32,158 bases of DNA from a candidate division WS1 bacterium (GTDB lineage Bacteria > Armatimonadota > Zipacnadia > Zipacnadales > Zipacnadaceae), in the NCBI GenBank assembly GCA_012523355.1, contig JAAYIR010000117.1, positions 1-32,158 of the forward strand, in the 5' to 3' direction. Shown in pieces: positions 1 through 10,815 of this stretch (position 1 is its first letter; each line of letters starts with the position of its first letter). A program made the translations under genes and the position numbers. Under the pieces are notes generated by a model. It saw nothing but the letters and a program-made list of their open reading frames with translations, was not told the origin of the DNA and did not search any database.

Positions 1-1
1 G

Positions 2-445
2 AGTGGGTCGGTGGTGGTGCTGGGTTCGGTGACCCTGTTCGCGCTGCTGGGGGTATTGATGGCCTCAGCGGATCTGGGCCGCGTGGTAATGGCACAGCAG
101 CGGGCCCAGGAGGTAGCCAACCTGGCAGCGCTGACGGCAGTAGAAAGCAGGCCCTCGCAAGACTATGGAAGGGCTTTCAGACGCATTGCCGCAGCAGTCG
201 AACCTGATAGCAGTCTGGATCAGCCGGTCACCTTCGTCCCCCGCGAGACGATCTTCTATGTCGGGGGTAACGTAGTTCCCGGCTTGGGCCAGCTCCCAGC
301 CAGGAGCGAGGCGGTCACAGCGAAGACCCATGTCGAGGTGAGACTCTGGTACCTGGGACGTCTCTTGGGGCGGCAGACGGCATCTATCACCCGGCAAGCG
401 ACCGCCTTACGGCACGCGAACGGATCACAACAACTAGTCGATTAG
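2..445 (+). CDS. TadE/TadG-like pilus-assembly protein (5' partial)
   Basis: The reading frame is open to the left edge of the window, so the start is probably outside it. The visible part begins with a hydrophobic stretch (GSVTLFALLGVLMASADLGR) followed by 'QQRAQEVANLAALTAV'. This is the usual pattern of the N-terminal Tad/TadE-like membrane anchor: a Gly-Ser just before a single helix, then an Ala/Gln-rich segment. The rest (about 100 residues) is not recognisable. Proteins of this type are membrane-anchored minor pilins or assembly factors of the Flp/Tad system. No other tad gene is visible, but any would lie to the left. A strong terminator follows 50 bp after the stop, so this is probably the last gene of its operon. 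The family call rests on the N-terminal pattern only. Confidence 0.55.
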   Translation, partial: SGSVVVLGSVTLFALLGVLMASADLGRVVMAQQRAQEVANLAALTAVESRPSQDYGRAFRRIAAAVEPDSSLDQPVTFVPRETIFYVGGNVVPGLGQLPARSEAVTAKTHVEVRLWYLGRLLGRQTASITRQATALRHANGSQQLVD

Positions 446-497
446 GCCGGTGGACTGGCGGGCGAGTCAGTGATTACCCCGAACAGTCTCGGCCCCC

Positions 498-542
498 CCT
501 CCCCGCCCGGTCCCCCCTCGTTCCGGGCGGGGAGGACTTTTT
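498..542 (+). terminator. Intrinsic terminator after the Tad-like gene
   Basis: A perfect 13-bp GC-rich inverted repeat (498-510 with 523-535, loop 511-522) is followed by ACTTTTT. This is a textbook rho-independent terminator for the + strand. Confidence 0.92.
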
Positions 543-1156
543 AAGCAGTGACTTGTGGAAGGATTAGACCACGCGCAGGAACTCGGACTCCTGCGGTTCT
601 GCCTCCACCTCCGAAGCCGCCCCCGGCACCTGCAGTTAGGTGTAGCGATAGCGTCGCCCCCCGGGCGTAGGAGCCCCTACACGATTTCCAGAGCTTACTG
701 AGGCATGTCTCGCGGTAGGCGCAGTCTTCCCGCCACCGCGCGGCGGTATGCAGTCGAGCAAGTCGTCAGGGTCCCCTCACGCGGCAGATCGTGGAGGCGA
801 GAGGCCCCTGCACAGGTTAAGCAGTGGACATTTCCTGGCGGTCGAAGGCCACGGTTCAGAGCCGGGGGCCCACTTCCTGGCTGGGTACTCAGCCCTCCAC
901 AGTGGCCTGTATCTCAAACTCCAGGTCGCCAAGGAATAGGCCTTCATCGCCAGGCAAACTGTCGTGAGACATCTGACCTCGGACTTCTTCCCGCTATACT
1001 TGTCAGGCAACGGTCAGACTTGAGCCTGGAGCCGCCAGGGCGGGCCAGGGAGACTGCCGAGGGGCTCCTCGCAGAGCGCACACAGACCATCCGACGCACC
1101 CCCTTCCCACCGTGGGAATTCCTCCTTGGAACTACCACACCCCCAAGACGTGGAGC
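543..1156. other. Gene-poor stretch, no convincing CDS or RNA
   Basis: I see no gene here that I can support. Open frames exist on both strands (the longest + frame is about 705-1187), but their products are Arg/Pro/Gly-rich and low in hydrophobic residues, as expected from random high-GC DNA. Several short hairpins are present: 574-580 with 589-595 (7 bp perfect), and a GTGTAG...CTACAC pair around 640-685. I did not find the conserved blocks of tRNA, tmRNA, RNase P RNA or SRP RNA. It may be decayed sequence or an unrecognised structured RNA. Confidence 0.4.
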
Positions 1157-1288
1157 ATGTCCGTGGGCGCGCATCGGAGGAGAGTGAGTTCGGAGCGCGT
1201 TGCACGCCTGTTCGGGCTAGAGGTAGTGAACCCTTCTGAGCTAGCCAACGTCAGCAGGGAGGATGTTGAGTGCCTTATTGGCAAGTGA
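1157..1288 (+). CDS. Possible small ORF or gene remnant (43 aa)
   Basis: A 43-codon frame whose C-terminal part (ERVARLFGLEVVNPSEL, then SREDVECLIGK and stop) has a balanced, protein-like composition, unlike the surrounding frames. A GTG at 1184 preceded by GGAGGAG is an alternative start giving 34 residues; the spacing of that Shine-Dalgarno is too tight to be persuasive. No family is recognised. It could be the 3' relic of a larger gene whose 5' part has decayed into the gene-poor stretch. Confidence 0.18.
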   Translation: MSVGAHRRRVSSERVARLFGLEVVNPSELANVSREDVECLIGK

Positions 1289-1356
1289 GCGCATGGCGGA
1301 TTGGGAGCGGCTTTGGGCATAAGCTTATAGCAATAGACTAATGTTTCGCGAGGATG

Positions 1357-1377
1357 CTTGACAGCATTGCGCTCATA
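1357..1377 (+). promoter_or_regulatory. Putative HAIR-like HspR operator over the dnaK -35 box
   Basis: CTTGACA-N7-GCTCATA overlaps the -35 hexamer and resembles the HspR-associated inverted repeat (CTTGAGT-N7-ACTCAAG), with the left half 5/7 and the right half 4/7. Position and spacing fit, and hspR is encoded in the same gene cluster (6590-6958). The right half is weak, so this is a suggestion rather than a certain operator. No CIRCE element (TTAGCACTC-N9-GAGTGCTAA) is visible. Confidence 0.42.
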
Positions 1378-1386
1378 GTCTATAAT
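1358..1386 (+). promoter_or_regulatory. Sigma-70-type promoter of dnaK
   Basis: TTGACA (1358-1363), a 17-bp spacer and TATAAT (1381-1386) give a perfect consensus housekeeping promoter. It lies 102 bp upstream of the dnaK start, so the transcript would have a leader of about 95 nt. That leader contains a 6-bp hairpin (1396-1401 with 1409-1414). A consensus promoter this strong on a heat-shock gene implies that repression, not an alternative sigma factor, provides control. Confidence 0.85.
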
Positions 1387-1488
1387 CTTCAGTAACGCAG
1401 GGGAGAAGCCTGCGGTGTATGAGGCAATGTGGACGGACTAGGGGCGTCCTGGAACAACGCGAGAGATAGTGAGGAAAGGTGACTTCAG

Positions 1489-3360
1489 ATGGCAAGAGCA
1501 GTGGGTATTGACCTAGGTACCACCAATTCGTGTGTAGCGATCATGGAGGCGGGCCAGCCAAAGGTGATCATAAACCCGGACGGGGAACGGATCACGCCCT
1601 CCGTGGTGGCCTTCTCAAAAAGTGGAGAGCGTCTGGTGGGCCGCGCGGCCAAGCGCCAGGCGGTACTGAACCCCGAGCGGACAATGGCCTCCGTCAAGCG
1701 TAAGATGGGTACGCGTGATCGTATGACGATTGACGGTAAAGACTACACCCCGGAGCAGATCTCGGCCATGATCCTGCAGAAGCTCAAGGCGGATGCCGAG
1801 GCCTACCTGGGGGAGCCAGTGACGCAGGCAGTCATCACCGTGCCCGCGTATTTCGACGACACGCAACGGACGGCAACCAAGCAGGCCGGGGAGATAGCGG
1901 GGCTGGAGGTTCTGCGGATCATCAATGAGCCCACAGCGGCGGCGCTGGCGTACGGGTTTGGACAGGACAAGAAGGAAGCCACCATCCTGGTCTATGACCT
2001 GGGCGGCGGCACCTTCGATGTATCCGTGCTGGATGTGGAGATTGGTGGAGAGGACGAGCGTGACGCCTACCACGTGCTGTCTACTTCGGGGGACACACGC
2101 CTGGGAGGGGACGACTTTGATCAACGAATAGTTGATTGGGTAGCGGAGGAATTCAAGCGAGACGTAGGAGTGGATGTACGCAAGGATCGTCAGGCCCTCC
2201 AGCGGCTGCGGGAGGCCGCGGAGAAGGCGAAGATGGAGCTTTCCACGAGCACACAGACGACGATCTCGCTGCCCTTCATCACTTCGGTGGAAGGTGAAGG
2301 CCCCAAGCATCTGGAGATGGTCCTGACGCGCGCCAAGCTGCAGGAGTTGATCGGGGATCTGATCGCCAAGACCGAAGAAGCGGTCAAAGATGCCATGAAG
2401 GAAGCTTCGGTTACGGACCAGGACCTGGATGAGGTGGTCCTGGTGGGCGGCTCAACACGCATCCCGGCGGTACAGGAACTCGTAAAGCGCCTGACCGGCA
2501 AGGAGCCACGCAAGGACCTCAACCCGGACGAAGTAGTGGCCCTGGGGGCTTCCATCCAGGGGGCGGTGCTAGCGGGCGGTTCGCAGGAAATCGTGCTGAT
2601 GGACGTGACGCCGCTGAGCCTGGGCGTGGAGACACTGGGCGATGTGATGGATGTAGTCATACCGCGCAATACCAACATCCCCACCCGGGAGCAGCGGGTG
2701 TACTCGACAGCCTCAGACTTCCAGACCACCGTGGAAGTGCATGTGCTGCAGGGCGAACGGGCGCGGGCTTCGCAGAACAAGTCTCTGGGCCGCTTTCATC
2801 TGGCGGGGATTCCGCCGGCGCCGCGAGGGGTTCCACAGATTGAGGTGACCTTTGACATCGACGCGAACGGGATCTTGCACGTTTCGGCCAAGGACCGGGC
2901 GACGAGTAAGGAACAGGACATAACGATCACCGGTTCTGGTCAGCTCTCGGACAACGATGTCTCGAGAATGGTGCAGGACGCCAAGCAGTATGAGGAAGAG
3001 GACCGCAAGTTCAAGGAGCTAGCCGAGGCGCGGAATCAGGGCGACTCGCTGGCCTACCAACTTGAGAAGACGCTGAACGAACTGGGCGATAAGGTGAGTG
3101 AGAGCGAGGCGACGCCACTGCGGGAGAAGATCGAGGCCATACGCAAGCTGACGCAGGGCGATGATGTGGCGGCCATCCGCGCAGCCATGGAAGACCTGCA
3201 GCAGCAGTTCTCGGCGATCTCGCAGCGGATGTACGAGCAAGCGGGCGCTGCGGCCGGGCCGCAGCCAGGCGCCGAGGGCGGATCGGCTGAGGAGGCTGGT
3301 GCTTCCGGCGCGCAGCAGGATGAGGTCATTGACGCCGAGTTCGAGGCGGAGGAGAAGTAG
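1489..3360 (+). CDS. dnaK: Molecular chaperone DnaK (Hsp70)
   Basis: A full-length (623 aa) cytosolic Hsp70. The ATPase domain (about 1-370) has the phosphate-1 motif GIDLGTTNS at residues 6-14, the [10 protein letters not shown] phosphate-2 loop and [13 protein letters not shown]. It is followed by the substrate-binding domain with the [10 protein letters not shown] linker region, a helical lid and an acidic tail ([11 protein letters not shown]) typical of bacterial DnaK. It binds exposed hydrophobic segments in an ATP cycle stimulated by DnaJ (encoded at 5356) and reset by GrpE, which is not encoded in this window. The ATG at 1489 lies behind AGGAAAGG. It is first in the chaperone island and has its own strong promoter, probably repressed by HspR. 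Confidence 0.98.
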   Translation: MARAVGIDLGTTNSCVAIMEAGQPKVIINPDGERITPSVVAFSKSGERLVGRAAKRQAVLNPERTMASVKRKMGTRDRMTIDGKDYTPEQISAMILQKLKADAEAYLGEPVTQAVITVPAYFDDTQRTATKQAGEIAGLEVLRIINEPTAAALAYGFGQDKKEATILVYDLGGGTFDVSVLDVEIGGEDERDAYHVLSTSGDTRLGGDDFDQRIVDWVAEEFKRDVGVDVRKDRQALQRLREAAEKAKMELSTSTQTTISLPFITSVEGEGPKHLEMVLTRAKLQELIGDLIAKTEEAVKDAMKEASVTDQDLDEVVLVGGSTRIPAVQELVKRLTGKEPRKDLNPDEVVALGASIQGAVLAGGSQEIVLMDVTPLSLGVETLGDVMDVVIPRNTNIPTREQRVYSTASDFQTTVEVHVLQGERARASQNKSLGRFHLAGIPPAPRGVPQIEVTFDIDANGILHVSAKDRATSKEQDITITGSGQLSDNDVSRMVQDAKQYEEEDRKFKELAEARNQGDSLAYQLEKTLNELGDKVSESEATPLREKIEAIRKLTQGDDVAAIRAAMEDLQQQFSAISQRMYEQAGAAAGPQPGAEGGSAEEAGASGAQQDEVIDAEFEAEEK

Positions 3361-3533
3361 GACCGAGGCAGGGAACGCCTGTGCCCCCACGGCGGAGCGG
3401 ACCAATCTGGCGCTGGAGAAGGGGCCGCACGAGACGTTTGCGGTCTGGTCTCAGCAGGCCCCTCTCCCGCGTCGCTAACGCCCTGCTGCACAGCGGGGGT
3501 ATGTGTGGGTAGTCGTCCCACCGGGAGGACGTC

Positions 3534-4322
3534 ATGAAGATCTGGGTCATGTGTGATCTAGAAGGCGTGGCGGGACTGTCGAGCTTCGAGCGGGAGGTGC
3601 AGAGCGACAGTCCCTACTATGAGCTGGCGAAGCGGCTGGCAACGCAGGAGTTGAACGCCCTCGTCGAGGGCGCTCTAGCTGGTGGGGCAACGGAGATCGT
3701 GGCCATTGACGGGCATGGGTGTGGTGGACTGGACATGGAGAACCTGCACCCCGAACTGAAGCTGGGGATGCGGTGGGCGATTGAGTTTCCCTGGGGCCTA
3801 GACGATTCCTGGGACGCGGGCATGCTCTTCGCTCATCACGCGATGGAGGGCACGCCCAACGCCATCCTGCGCCATAGCTGGTCGCACACCGCCTACGGCG
3901 GGGTCTGGCTGAATGACGAGCCGCTGGGCGAGATTGGCACAGGGATTCGTCTGGCCGGCCACTTCGGCTTCCCGGTGGTATTCATCACTGGTGACCGGGC
4001 AGCAGTGCGGGAGGCTCAAGCGCTGGTGCCGGAGATGGAAGGCGCGGTGGTGAAAGAGAAGCTGCCCACGGGCATTGGAGTGTCATTGTCGCCAACAAAG
4101 TCGCGGGAGGTCATCCGGGCCGGGGCTGAGCGGGCGATGGGGCTGGTGAGCGCGATTCCGCCCCTGGAGACGAACACCCCATGCGAGCTGAAGCTGAAAT
4201 ACTCTGATGCGGCGGCCACTGCAAGAGCGGTGGAGTATGGCTGGCAGCGGGTGGATGAGGATACGGTGGTCTGCCAGGGCGCAGATATTGTGGAGGTCAT
4301 GCGGAAGTTCTATGGCGGCTAG
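3534..4322 (+). CDS. M55 family D-aminopeptidase-like protein (DppA-like)
   Basis: 262 residues, the usual length of the family. Peptidase family M55 enzymes, typified by B. subtilis DppA, are zinc-dependent and form decameric rings that release D-amino acids from short peptides. Residues matching the DppA metal site are visible: D8 and E10 (in CDLEGVAG), H61 (in DGHG), H101/H102 (FAHHAM) and E133 (in LGEIG). H114 and H118 (HSWSHT) lie where the catalytic His is expected. The ATG follows GGGAGGACGTC. The gene lies between dnaK and the hsp20 genes, and its stop codon overlaps the AGGAGG that serves the next gene, so the two are probably co-transcribed. An unusual companion for chaperones; a role in clearing peptides is only an inference. 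Confidence 0.88.
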   Translation: MKIWVMCDLEGVAGLSSFEREVQSDSPYYELAKRLATQELNALVEGALAGGATEIVAIDGHGCGGLDMENLHPELKLGMRWAIEFPWGLDDSWDAGMLFAHHAMEGTPNAILRHSWSHTAYGGVWLNDEPLGEIGTGIRLAGHFGFPVVFITGDRAAVREAQALVPEMEGAVVKEKLPTGIGVSLSPTKSREVIRAGAERAMGLVSAIPPLETNTPCELKLKYSDAAATARAVEYGWQRVDEDTVVCQGADIVEVMRKFYGG

Positions 4323-4334
4323 GAGGCATAGATA

Positions 4335-4739
4335 GTGCGCGGGATGAGTCTGGAGACAACACAGGCCCTGGAGCTGCTCCGGCGGCGGCTGTATCCGTTG
4401 CTGGAGGGGAACCTGGGTGAAAGGCAAGCAGCTCCACGGGAGCGGCTATGGACGCCGCCGGCGGAGGTGCGGTTCACGGACAAAGAGGTCGTACTGAGCC
4501 TGGAGATACCAGGCGTGCCACGGGAGGCAGTGGAGGTGAACCTGCAGGGCACGACGCTGACGGTTGCCGGAACGCGCCACCGGCCAGCGGAGGATGATGA
4601 GCGGCAGGTGCATCAGGCGGAGAGGCCGATGGGGGATTTCAGTCGCTCCTTCACGGTGCCGTGGGCCCTGGAGGCAGAGAGCACAGCCGCAAAGCTGGAG
4701 AACGGGGTGCTCACTATCAGGGCAAAGCGTGTTGCGTAG
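4335..4739 (+). CDS. Hsp20/alpha-crystallin family small heat-shock protein (first copy)
   Basis: 134 residues with a central alpha-crystallin domain (about 45-130). The diagnostic features are the LSLEIPGVPREAVEVNL strand pair, the short FSRSFTVP segment and the ENGVLTIRAKR end, which corresponds to the conserved GVL-I motif. Small Hsps bind unfolding proteins without ATP and hand them to DnaK/Clp. A GTG start at 4335 is preferred because AGGAGG (4321-4326) lies 8 nt upstream; an ATG at 4344 is the alternative. The C-terminal extension with the usual I-x-I tail motif is absent: the protein stops at KRVA, so oligomer assembly may differ from the norm. It lies 12 bp behind the M55 gene. Confidence 0.93.
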   Translation: MRGMSLETTQALELLRRRLYPLLEGNLGERQAAPRERLWTPPAEVRFTDKEVVLSLEIPGVPREAVEVNLQGTTLTVAGTRHRPAEDDERQVHQAERPMGDFSRSFTVPWALEAESTAAKLENGVLTIRAKRVA

Positions 4740-4836
4740 AGGGGGTGCTTCGCGGGGCGCCGCGCCAACGGGCGGCAGCTTCGACGCAGAGGCCGAAAGA
4801 GCCGCCGGTGTAAGGAAACGACACAGGGGAATAACC

Positions 4837-5277
4837 ATGAGACTACGCCCATCAATGGACCCGTGGCGAGAACTGGTGGACCTGCATGAGCGGGTCGAGC
4901 AGGCTTTCCGGGATCTCTCGGCGCCGGCGCAGGTTGAGCTGGCCTGGAGACCGCCAGCGGAATCGTTGGAGGACGAGCGTGGGTACGTTCTGCGCTTCGA
5001 CCTGCCGGGCGTGCCGGTAGAGAACATCAAGCTCCAGGTGGAAGAGGGGAGCCTGTGGCTCAGCGGGCAGAAGCCGGAACCGCCAGCAGAGGGGCGGGTG
5101 GCGCGCAGGGAGCGGCGGTACGGGCGATTCAGTGTGGCGGCACCCCTGCCTCGGGACGCGGACTATGAGGCAGCAACCGCTGAACTGGAGCAGGGAGTCC
5201 TCACTGTCATCTTGCCGAGGCGAGCGGGGAGACGGACGCACCGCATTCCGGTACAGTGGAAGAAGACGAGCGAGTGA
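4837..5277 (+). CDS. Hsp20/alpha-crystallin family small heat-shock protein (second copy)
   Basis: 146 residues. The alpha-crystallin domain (about 45-135) shows YVLRFDLPGVPVENIKLQV, then YGRFSVAAPLP and QGVLTVILPRR. It retains a short C-terminal tail ending RIPVQWKK, where RIPV matches the family's I-x-I/V anchoring motif that the first copy lacks. The ATG at 4837 follows AGGGGAATAACC. The same frame is open upstream, but that stretch overlaps the first hsp20 and has no Hsp20 character. Two divergent paralogues side by side suggest hetero-oligomers or specialised roles, an inference from the different C-termini. Confidence 0.93.
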   Translation: MRLRPSMDPWRELVDLHERVEQAFRDLSAPAQVELAWRPPAESLEDERGYVLRFDLPGVPVENIKLQVEEGSLWLSGQKPEPPAEGRVARRERRYGRFSVAAPLPRDADYEAATAELEQGVLTVILPRRAGRRTHRIPVQWKKTSE

Positions 5278-5355
5278 CGACTGTGCGCCCTTCCGATCGG
5301 TATCGGCGGGCGGTCGCAGACCGTGTGTCGGTGGTGAATAGAGGCCTATCAGGAT

Positions 5356-6492
5356 ATGCAGAGATCAGCAGCGCCACCAACTGACTTCTACGAGATACTG
5401 GGAGTAGAACGGAACGCCTCGATGAATGACATTCGCAAGGCGTACCGTAAGCTGGCCCGCAAGTACCATCCCGACATCAATCCGGGGGATGCCGCAGCGG
5501 AGGAGAAGTACAAGCAGATCAGTCAGGCCTACGAGGTGCTCTCAGACACGGAGAAGCGCAAGAAGTATGATCAGTACGGTGCGGCCTTCCAGCAGGCGCA
5601 ACAAGGGGGGCAGTGGCAAGGCGGAGACTTCGGCGACTTTGTCTATACGAACTTCGGGGCGGGGAGTTTCGCGGATCTCTTTGGAGACTTGTTTGGTGAT
5701 CTGGGCGGGGTGCGTGTGGGGCGGAGCCGGGCGCGAGGAGCGGCTCGACAGGCTCAGCGAGGAGAGGACATCCATTACCGGTTGCAGGTGAGTTTCACCG
5801 ACGCCGTGAAGGGCGCGCAGCGGACCATGAGCTTCACCATGGCCGATCGCTGCCCGGAATGTGATGGTCTGGGGGGCCAGACCGCGACGTGCCCGACCTG
5901 TGGCGGAACGGGGCAGTCAGGCCAGCGGGGTTTCCTGGGGATGGTCGCCGCCTGCCCACAGTGCCAAGGCTCGGGCGAGGTCATCACCGAACGCTGCTCG
6001 CGCTGCCGGGGAGGTGGTGAGGTAGCCCGCGAAGTAAAGCTGAACGTCAAGATCCCCGCCGGAGTACATACGGGCGCCAAGTTGCGACTGGCGGGGCAGG
6101 GAGGCCGAGGCTTCAAGGGGGCACCGAACGGAGACCTGATCCTGGAACTGGAGGTGGAAGAGCACCCCTTCTTCAAGCGCGATGAAAACGACAACATACG
6201 GATTGCGGTGCCGATCACAGTGATTGAGGCGCTGCAGGGAGCGAAGGTGTCAGTACCTACGGTGGAGGGTCAAGTCACGCTGACGGTGCCTGCGGGGACG
6301 TCCAGTGGGCAGACTTTTCGCCTCAAAGGGCAGGGGGCGCCCAAGCGAGGAGGTAAGGGACGCGGGGATGAGTACGTGACGGTACAGGTCACGACGCCCA
6401 AGCACCTGAGCCGTGCGCAGAAGGAACTGGTGGAGAAGCTGGCGGAGACCTGGACGGAGGATCCGCGGAAGGGCTTGCCCGGAGGGCTGTAG
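5356..6492 (+). CDS. dnaJ: Co-chaperone DnaJ (Hsp40)
   Basis: 378 residues with the complete class I layout: J domain (about 10-75) with HPD at 38-40, a Gly/Phe-rich linker (about 83-118), a zinc-binding domain with four CxxCxGxG repeats (Cys pairs 166/169, 179/182, 200/203, 214/217) and the C-terminal substrate-binding domains. The HPD loop stimulates DnaK ATPase; the zinc domain helps hold unfolded substrates. The last repeat reads CSRCRGGG, a conservative variation. The ATG follows GAGGCCTATCAGGAT. It sits between hsp20 and hspR, the dnaJ-hspR order known from Actinobacteria. Confidence 0.97.
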   Translation: MQRSAAPPTDFYEILGVERNASMNDIRKAYRKLARKYHPDINPGDAAAEEKYKQISQAYEVLSDTEKRKKYDQYGAAFQQAQQGGQWQGGDFGDFVYTNFGAGSFADLFGDLFGDLGGVRVGRSRARGAARQAQRGEDIHYRLQVSFTDAVKGAQRTMSFTMADRCPECDGLGGQTATCPTCGGTGQSGQRGFLGMVAACPQCQGSGEVITERCSRCRGGGEVAREVKLNVKIPAGVHTGAKLRLAGQGGRGFKGAPNGDLILELEVEEHPFFKRDENDNIRIAVPITVIEALQGAKVSVPTVEGQVTLTVPAGTSSGQTFRLKGQGAPKRGGKGRGDEYVTVQVTTPKHLSRAQKELVEKLAETWTEDPRKGLPGGL

Positions 6493-6508
6493 GAATTGAC
6501 CGCCGCCG

Positions 6509-6526
6509 CCCCGGTGCCGTCCGGGG
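6509..6526 (+). promoter_or_regulatory. Hairpin between dnaJ and hspR
   Basis: CCCCGG-TGCCGT-CCGGGG, a perfect 6-bp GC stem without a U-tract, 17 bp after the dnaJ stop. It may protect the upstream mRNA end or dampen read-through; it is not a canonical terminator. Confidence 0.25.
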
Positions 6527-6589
6527 AGTCCGTTCCCAGGCGCTGAGTTGCGGGGTGTGGTAGCTCCCTGGGGGATGGAGGCACAGCAG

Positions 6590-6958
6590 ATGAGACGAGA
6601 GATGGAACAGATCACATATCGTATCAGCATGGTGGCGCGGATGGTGGAATGTCATCCGCAGACGCTGCGCATGTATGAGCGGCTGGGTCTAGTGGAGCCA
6701 CGACGCTCGCAGGCTAATATCCGGCTGTACTCGAGGGAGGATGTGGAGCGTGTGCGGCAGATCAAGCGACTGACCCAGGAGCTGGGGGTGAACCTGGCGG
6801 GCGTGGAGGTCATCCTGAGAATGTTGGACCACATGGACCGCCTTCAGGAGGAGATCAAGCGCCTGCAGGAGGCCCTCGCACATGGCCCCCCGGCGCTTGG
6901 CCCGGCGACGGAGAGAGCAGCGCGAGAAGTGGAGGTCATGTTCAAGGAGAAGAGCTAA
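6590..6958 (+). CDS. hspR: HspR, MerR-family heat-shock repressor
   Basis: 122 residues. A winged-helix MerR DNA-binding domain occupies about residues 7-75 (MVARMVECHPQTLRMYERLGL, then an RLYSREDVERV wing and IKRLTQELGVNLAGVEVILRM). A coiled-coil tail follows (DRLQEEIKRLQEALA). The HPQTLRxYE-GL-P-R spelling is characteristic of HspR rather than metal-sensing MerR proteins, and no metal-binding cysteines are present apart from one in VECHPQ. HspR represses dnaK and clp genes with DnaK as co-repressor, giving feedback on free chaperone. I chose ATG 6590 because GGAGG lies 8 nt upstream; TTG 6548 and ATG 6575 are in frame upstream and ATG 6602 downstream. A candidate operator lies at 1357-1377. 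Confidence 0.9.
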   Translation: MRREMEQITYRISMVARMVECHPQTLRMYERLGLVEPRRSQANIRLYSREDVERVRQIKRLTQELGVNLAGVEVILRMLDHMDRLQEEIKRLQEALAHGPPALGPATERAAREVEVMFKEKS

Positions 6959-7044
6959 AGCGCACTGTCTCGTGGAGTTGCCATTGAAGGCGTGAGGCTT
7001 ACTCTCGTCCGCTAACAGGCGGAGAGGACGGAGTTGTACAGCGT

Positions 7045-9477
<2,433 letters not shown>

Positions 9478-9478
9478 A

Positions 9479-9501
9479 AAGCGGCGGACTACCCGCCGCT
9501 T
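9479..9501. terminator. Hairpin between the convergent Clp ATPase and nitroreductase genes
   Basis: A perfect 9-bp stem (9479-9487 with 9493-9501, loop ACTAC) directly after the Clp ATPase stop codon. No long U-tract follows on the + strand; on the - strand it is followed by TTTC. Probably a shared transcription end for the convergent genes. Confidence 0.5.
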
Positions 9502-9561
9502 CCACACGTCTGCGCGACTCTTACCAGTCTTCGTCTCATTCGAGCCTTTTGGTCGGCGCTC

Positions 9562-10074
9562 TTAGCTCCACTTCTCCCACTTGACGATCTCCTCGGAGGA
9601 CAGGCGGCGCTTGGGGGACCCGTCGGTAGCCGGGTAACCCAGCGGCATAAGCTCCACCACGCGCACGTCGGCGGGGATCCCCAGGATCTTGCGGACCTCG
9701 TCCTCCTTGAAGGCCCCGATCCAGCATGTGCCCAGGCCCTCCTCCGTGGCCTGGAGCGCGATATGCTCCAGGGCGATGGCGACGTCAATGGGGTAGCAGA
9801 GCTGGCCGCAGCTCATCACATGCTGCTCGCCGGCAGCACAGGCGGCGATCACCACCGGGGCCTGGCCGACAAAGGCCTGGCCGTTGGCAGCATCAGCCAG
9901 GAGCTTGCGGGTGGCGGCGTCACGGACCACCACGAAGCGCCACTCCTGACGATTGCCGGCGGAGGGCGCCAGGCGTGCCGCCTCCAGGACCCGCTCGAGC
10001 TTCTCCTGCTCGACGGGTTTGTCCAGGTACGACCGGGCGCTGAAACGCTTCTGAATGGCTTCGTGTACGGTCAT
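9562..10074 (-). CDS. Nitroreductase-family flavoprotein
   Basis: 170 residues, the size of the small FMN-dependent nitroreductase family. The N-terminal RFSARSYLDKPV segment supplies the R-SxR FMN-phosphate contacts. APSAGNRQEWRFVVV and the GLGTCWIGAF block near the C-terminus are the other hallmarks. Such enzymes are homodimers that transfer electrons from NAD(P)H to nitro compounds, quinones or other acceptors; the physiological substrate cannot be read from sequence. The ATG follows GGAGGTGCCATC on the - strand. It is downstream of nothing obvious and stands alone between the Clp ATPase gene and a methyltransferase gene on the same strand, 75 bp away, across a tandem repeat. Confidence 0.9.
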   Translation of the reverse strand: MTVHEAIQKRFSARSYLDKPVEQEKLERVLEAARLAPSAGNRQEWRFVVVRDAATRKLLADAANGQAFVGQAPVVIAACAAGEQHVMSCGQLCYPIDVAIALEHIALQATEEGLGTCWIGAFKEDEVRKILGIPADVRVVELMPLGYPATDGSPKRRLSSEEIVKWEKWS

Positions 10075-10149
10075 GATGGCACCTCCAGTACCAGAATTTA
10101 GACCTGAGAAATCAAGAGTTCGAACAGCGTATACAATCCCCGCGTTCCA

Positions 10150-10177
10150 ACTCCTAACTCCTGACTCCTAACTCCTG
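10150..10177. repeat. Tandem 7-bp repeat (4 units)
   Basis: ACTCCTA/ACTCCTG alternate for four units. The array overlaps the stop codon of the methyltransferase gene, so the last codons of that gene (AGG AGT TAG on the - strand) are made of repeat sequence. Confidence 0.8.
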
Positions 10178-10815
10178 CATTCCGAGTGCTCCTTCTGGCC
10201 CCCACGTATCACCCGATAGCCTCCCTTGATTTGCACCGTCTCCACCTCTGCCAGTATCTCTCCCAAGTCCCTAGCCAGAGTCTTGGCTCCCTGCTTGGTC
10301 TGGATGACCAGCCAGAGGCTGCCCCCGGGACGGAGACGGCGAACAGCATCAGTGAGCAGACGCATGACCTCGGCCTTGCCGGCGCGGAGCGGCGGGTTGG
10401 TCACAATGGCGTCGAAGGTGCGATCGCTCAGGACCGAGGGCGCATCCCCGGCCAGCACCTCGGCATTGGTCACGCCGTTGAGCGTGAGGTTGCGGCGAGC
10501 CAGGTCGGCTGCACGTTCATTGAGCTCTACCAGGGTTACGTGGGCCGCTGGCGAGCGCAAGGCCGCGACCAGCCCCAAGGGGCCGTAGCCAGCTCCAAGA
10601 TCCAGGATCGCACCCGTCTCCGGGAGCGCCATAGTCCGTGCCAGGAGCTCCGTGCCGCGATCTACCTTCCCGCGGGAAAAGACGCCGCGATCGGTCCAGA
10701 GGTTCAGACTCAGGCCGGGCAGGTCCCAGCGCACCTGCTCAGGCGCGGGTCGCGACAGAGGCCGCGCGGCAAAATACTGCTGGTGGGATGGCACGCCGTC
10801 TTCGTCCCTGGGCAT
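10168..10815 (-). CDS. RsmC-like class I SAM-dependent methyltransferase
   Basis: 215 residues from the ATG at 10815. The HQQYFAARPLS opening, then GVFSRGKVDRGTELL, the SAM-binding loop ILDLGAGYGPLG and the catalytic NPPLR motif form the set found in the RsmC/YbxB branch of N2-guanine rRNA methyltransferases. A TKQGAK/GGYRVIR block near the C-terminus also matches this family. It probably methylates a guanine in rRNA; the exact site is not determinable. The frame is open further upstream to 10941, but that extension is rich in Ser/Thr/Arg and unlike the family. The stop codon lies in a tandem repeat, so the extreme C-terminus (ECRS) is repeat-derived. Confidence 0.85.
   Translation of the reverse strand: MPRDEDGVPSHQQYFAARPLSRPAPEQVRWDLPGLSLNLWTDRGVFSRGKVDRGTELLARTMALPETGAILDLGAGYGPLGLVAALRSPAAHVTLVELNERAADLARRNLTLNGVTNAEVLAGDAPSVLSDRTFDAIVTNPPLRAGKAEVMRLLTDAVRRLRPGGSLWLVIQTKQGAKTLARDLGEILAEVETVQIKGGYRVIRGGQKEHSECRS

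Noticed and set aside
705-1187. 160-codon + frame upstream of dnaK
   Set aside because: Arg/Pro/Gly-rich, few hydrophobic residues, no ribosome-binding site; looks like random high-GC open frame.
1300-1488. CIRCE operator upstream of dnaK
   Set aside because: No TTAGCACTC-N9-GAGTGCTAA or near match; the cluster has hspR instead.
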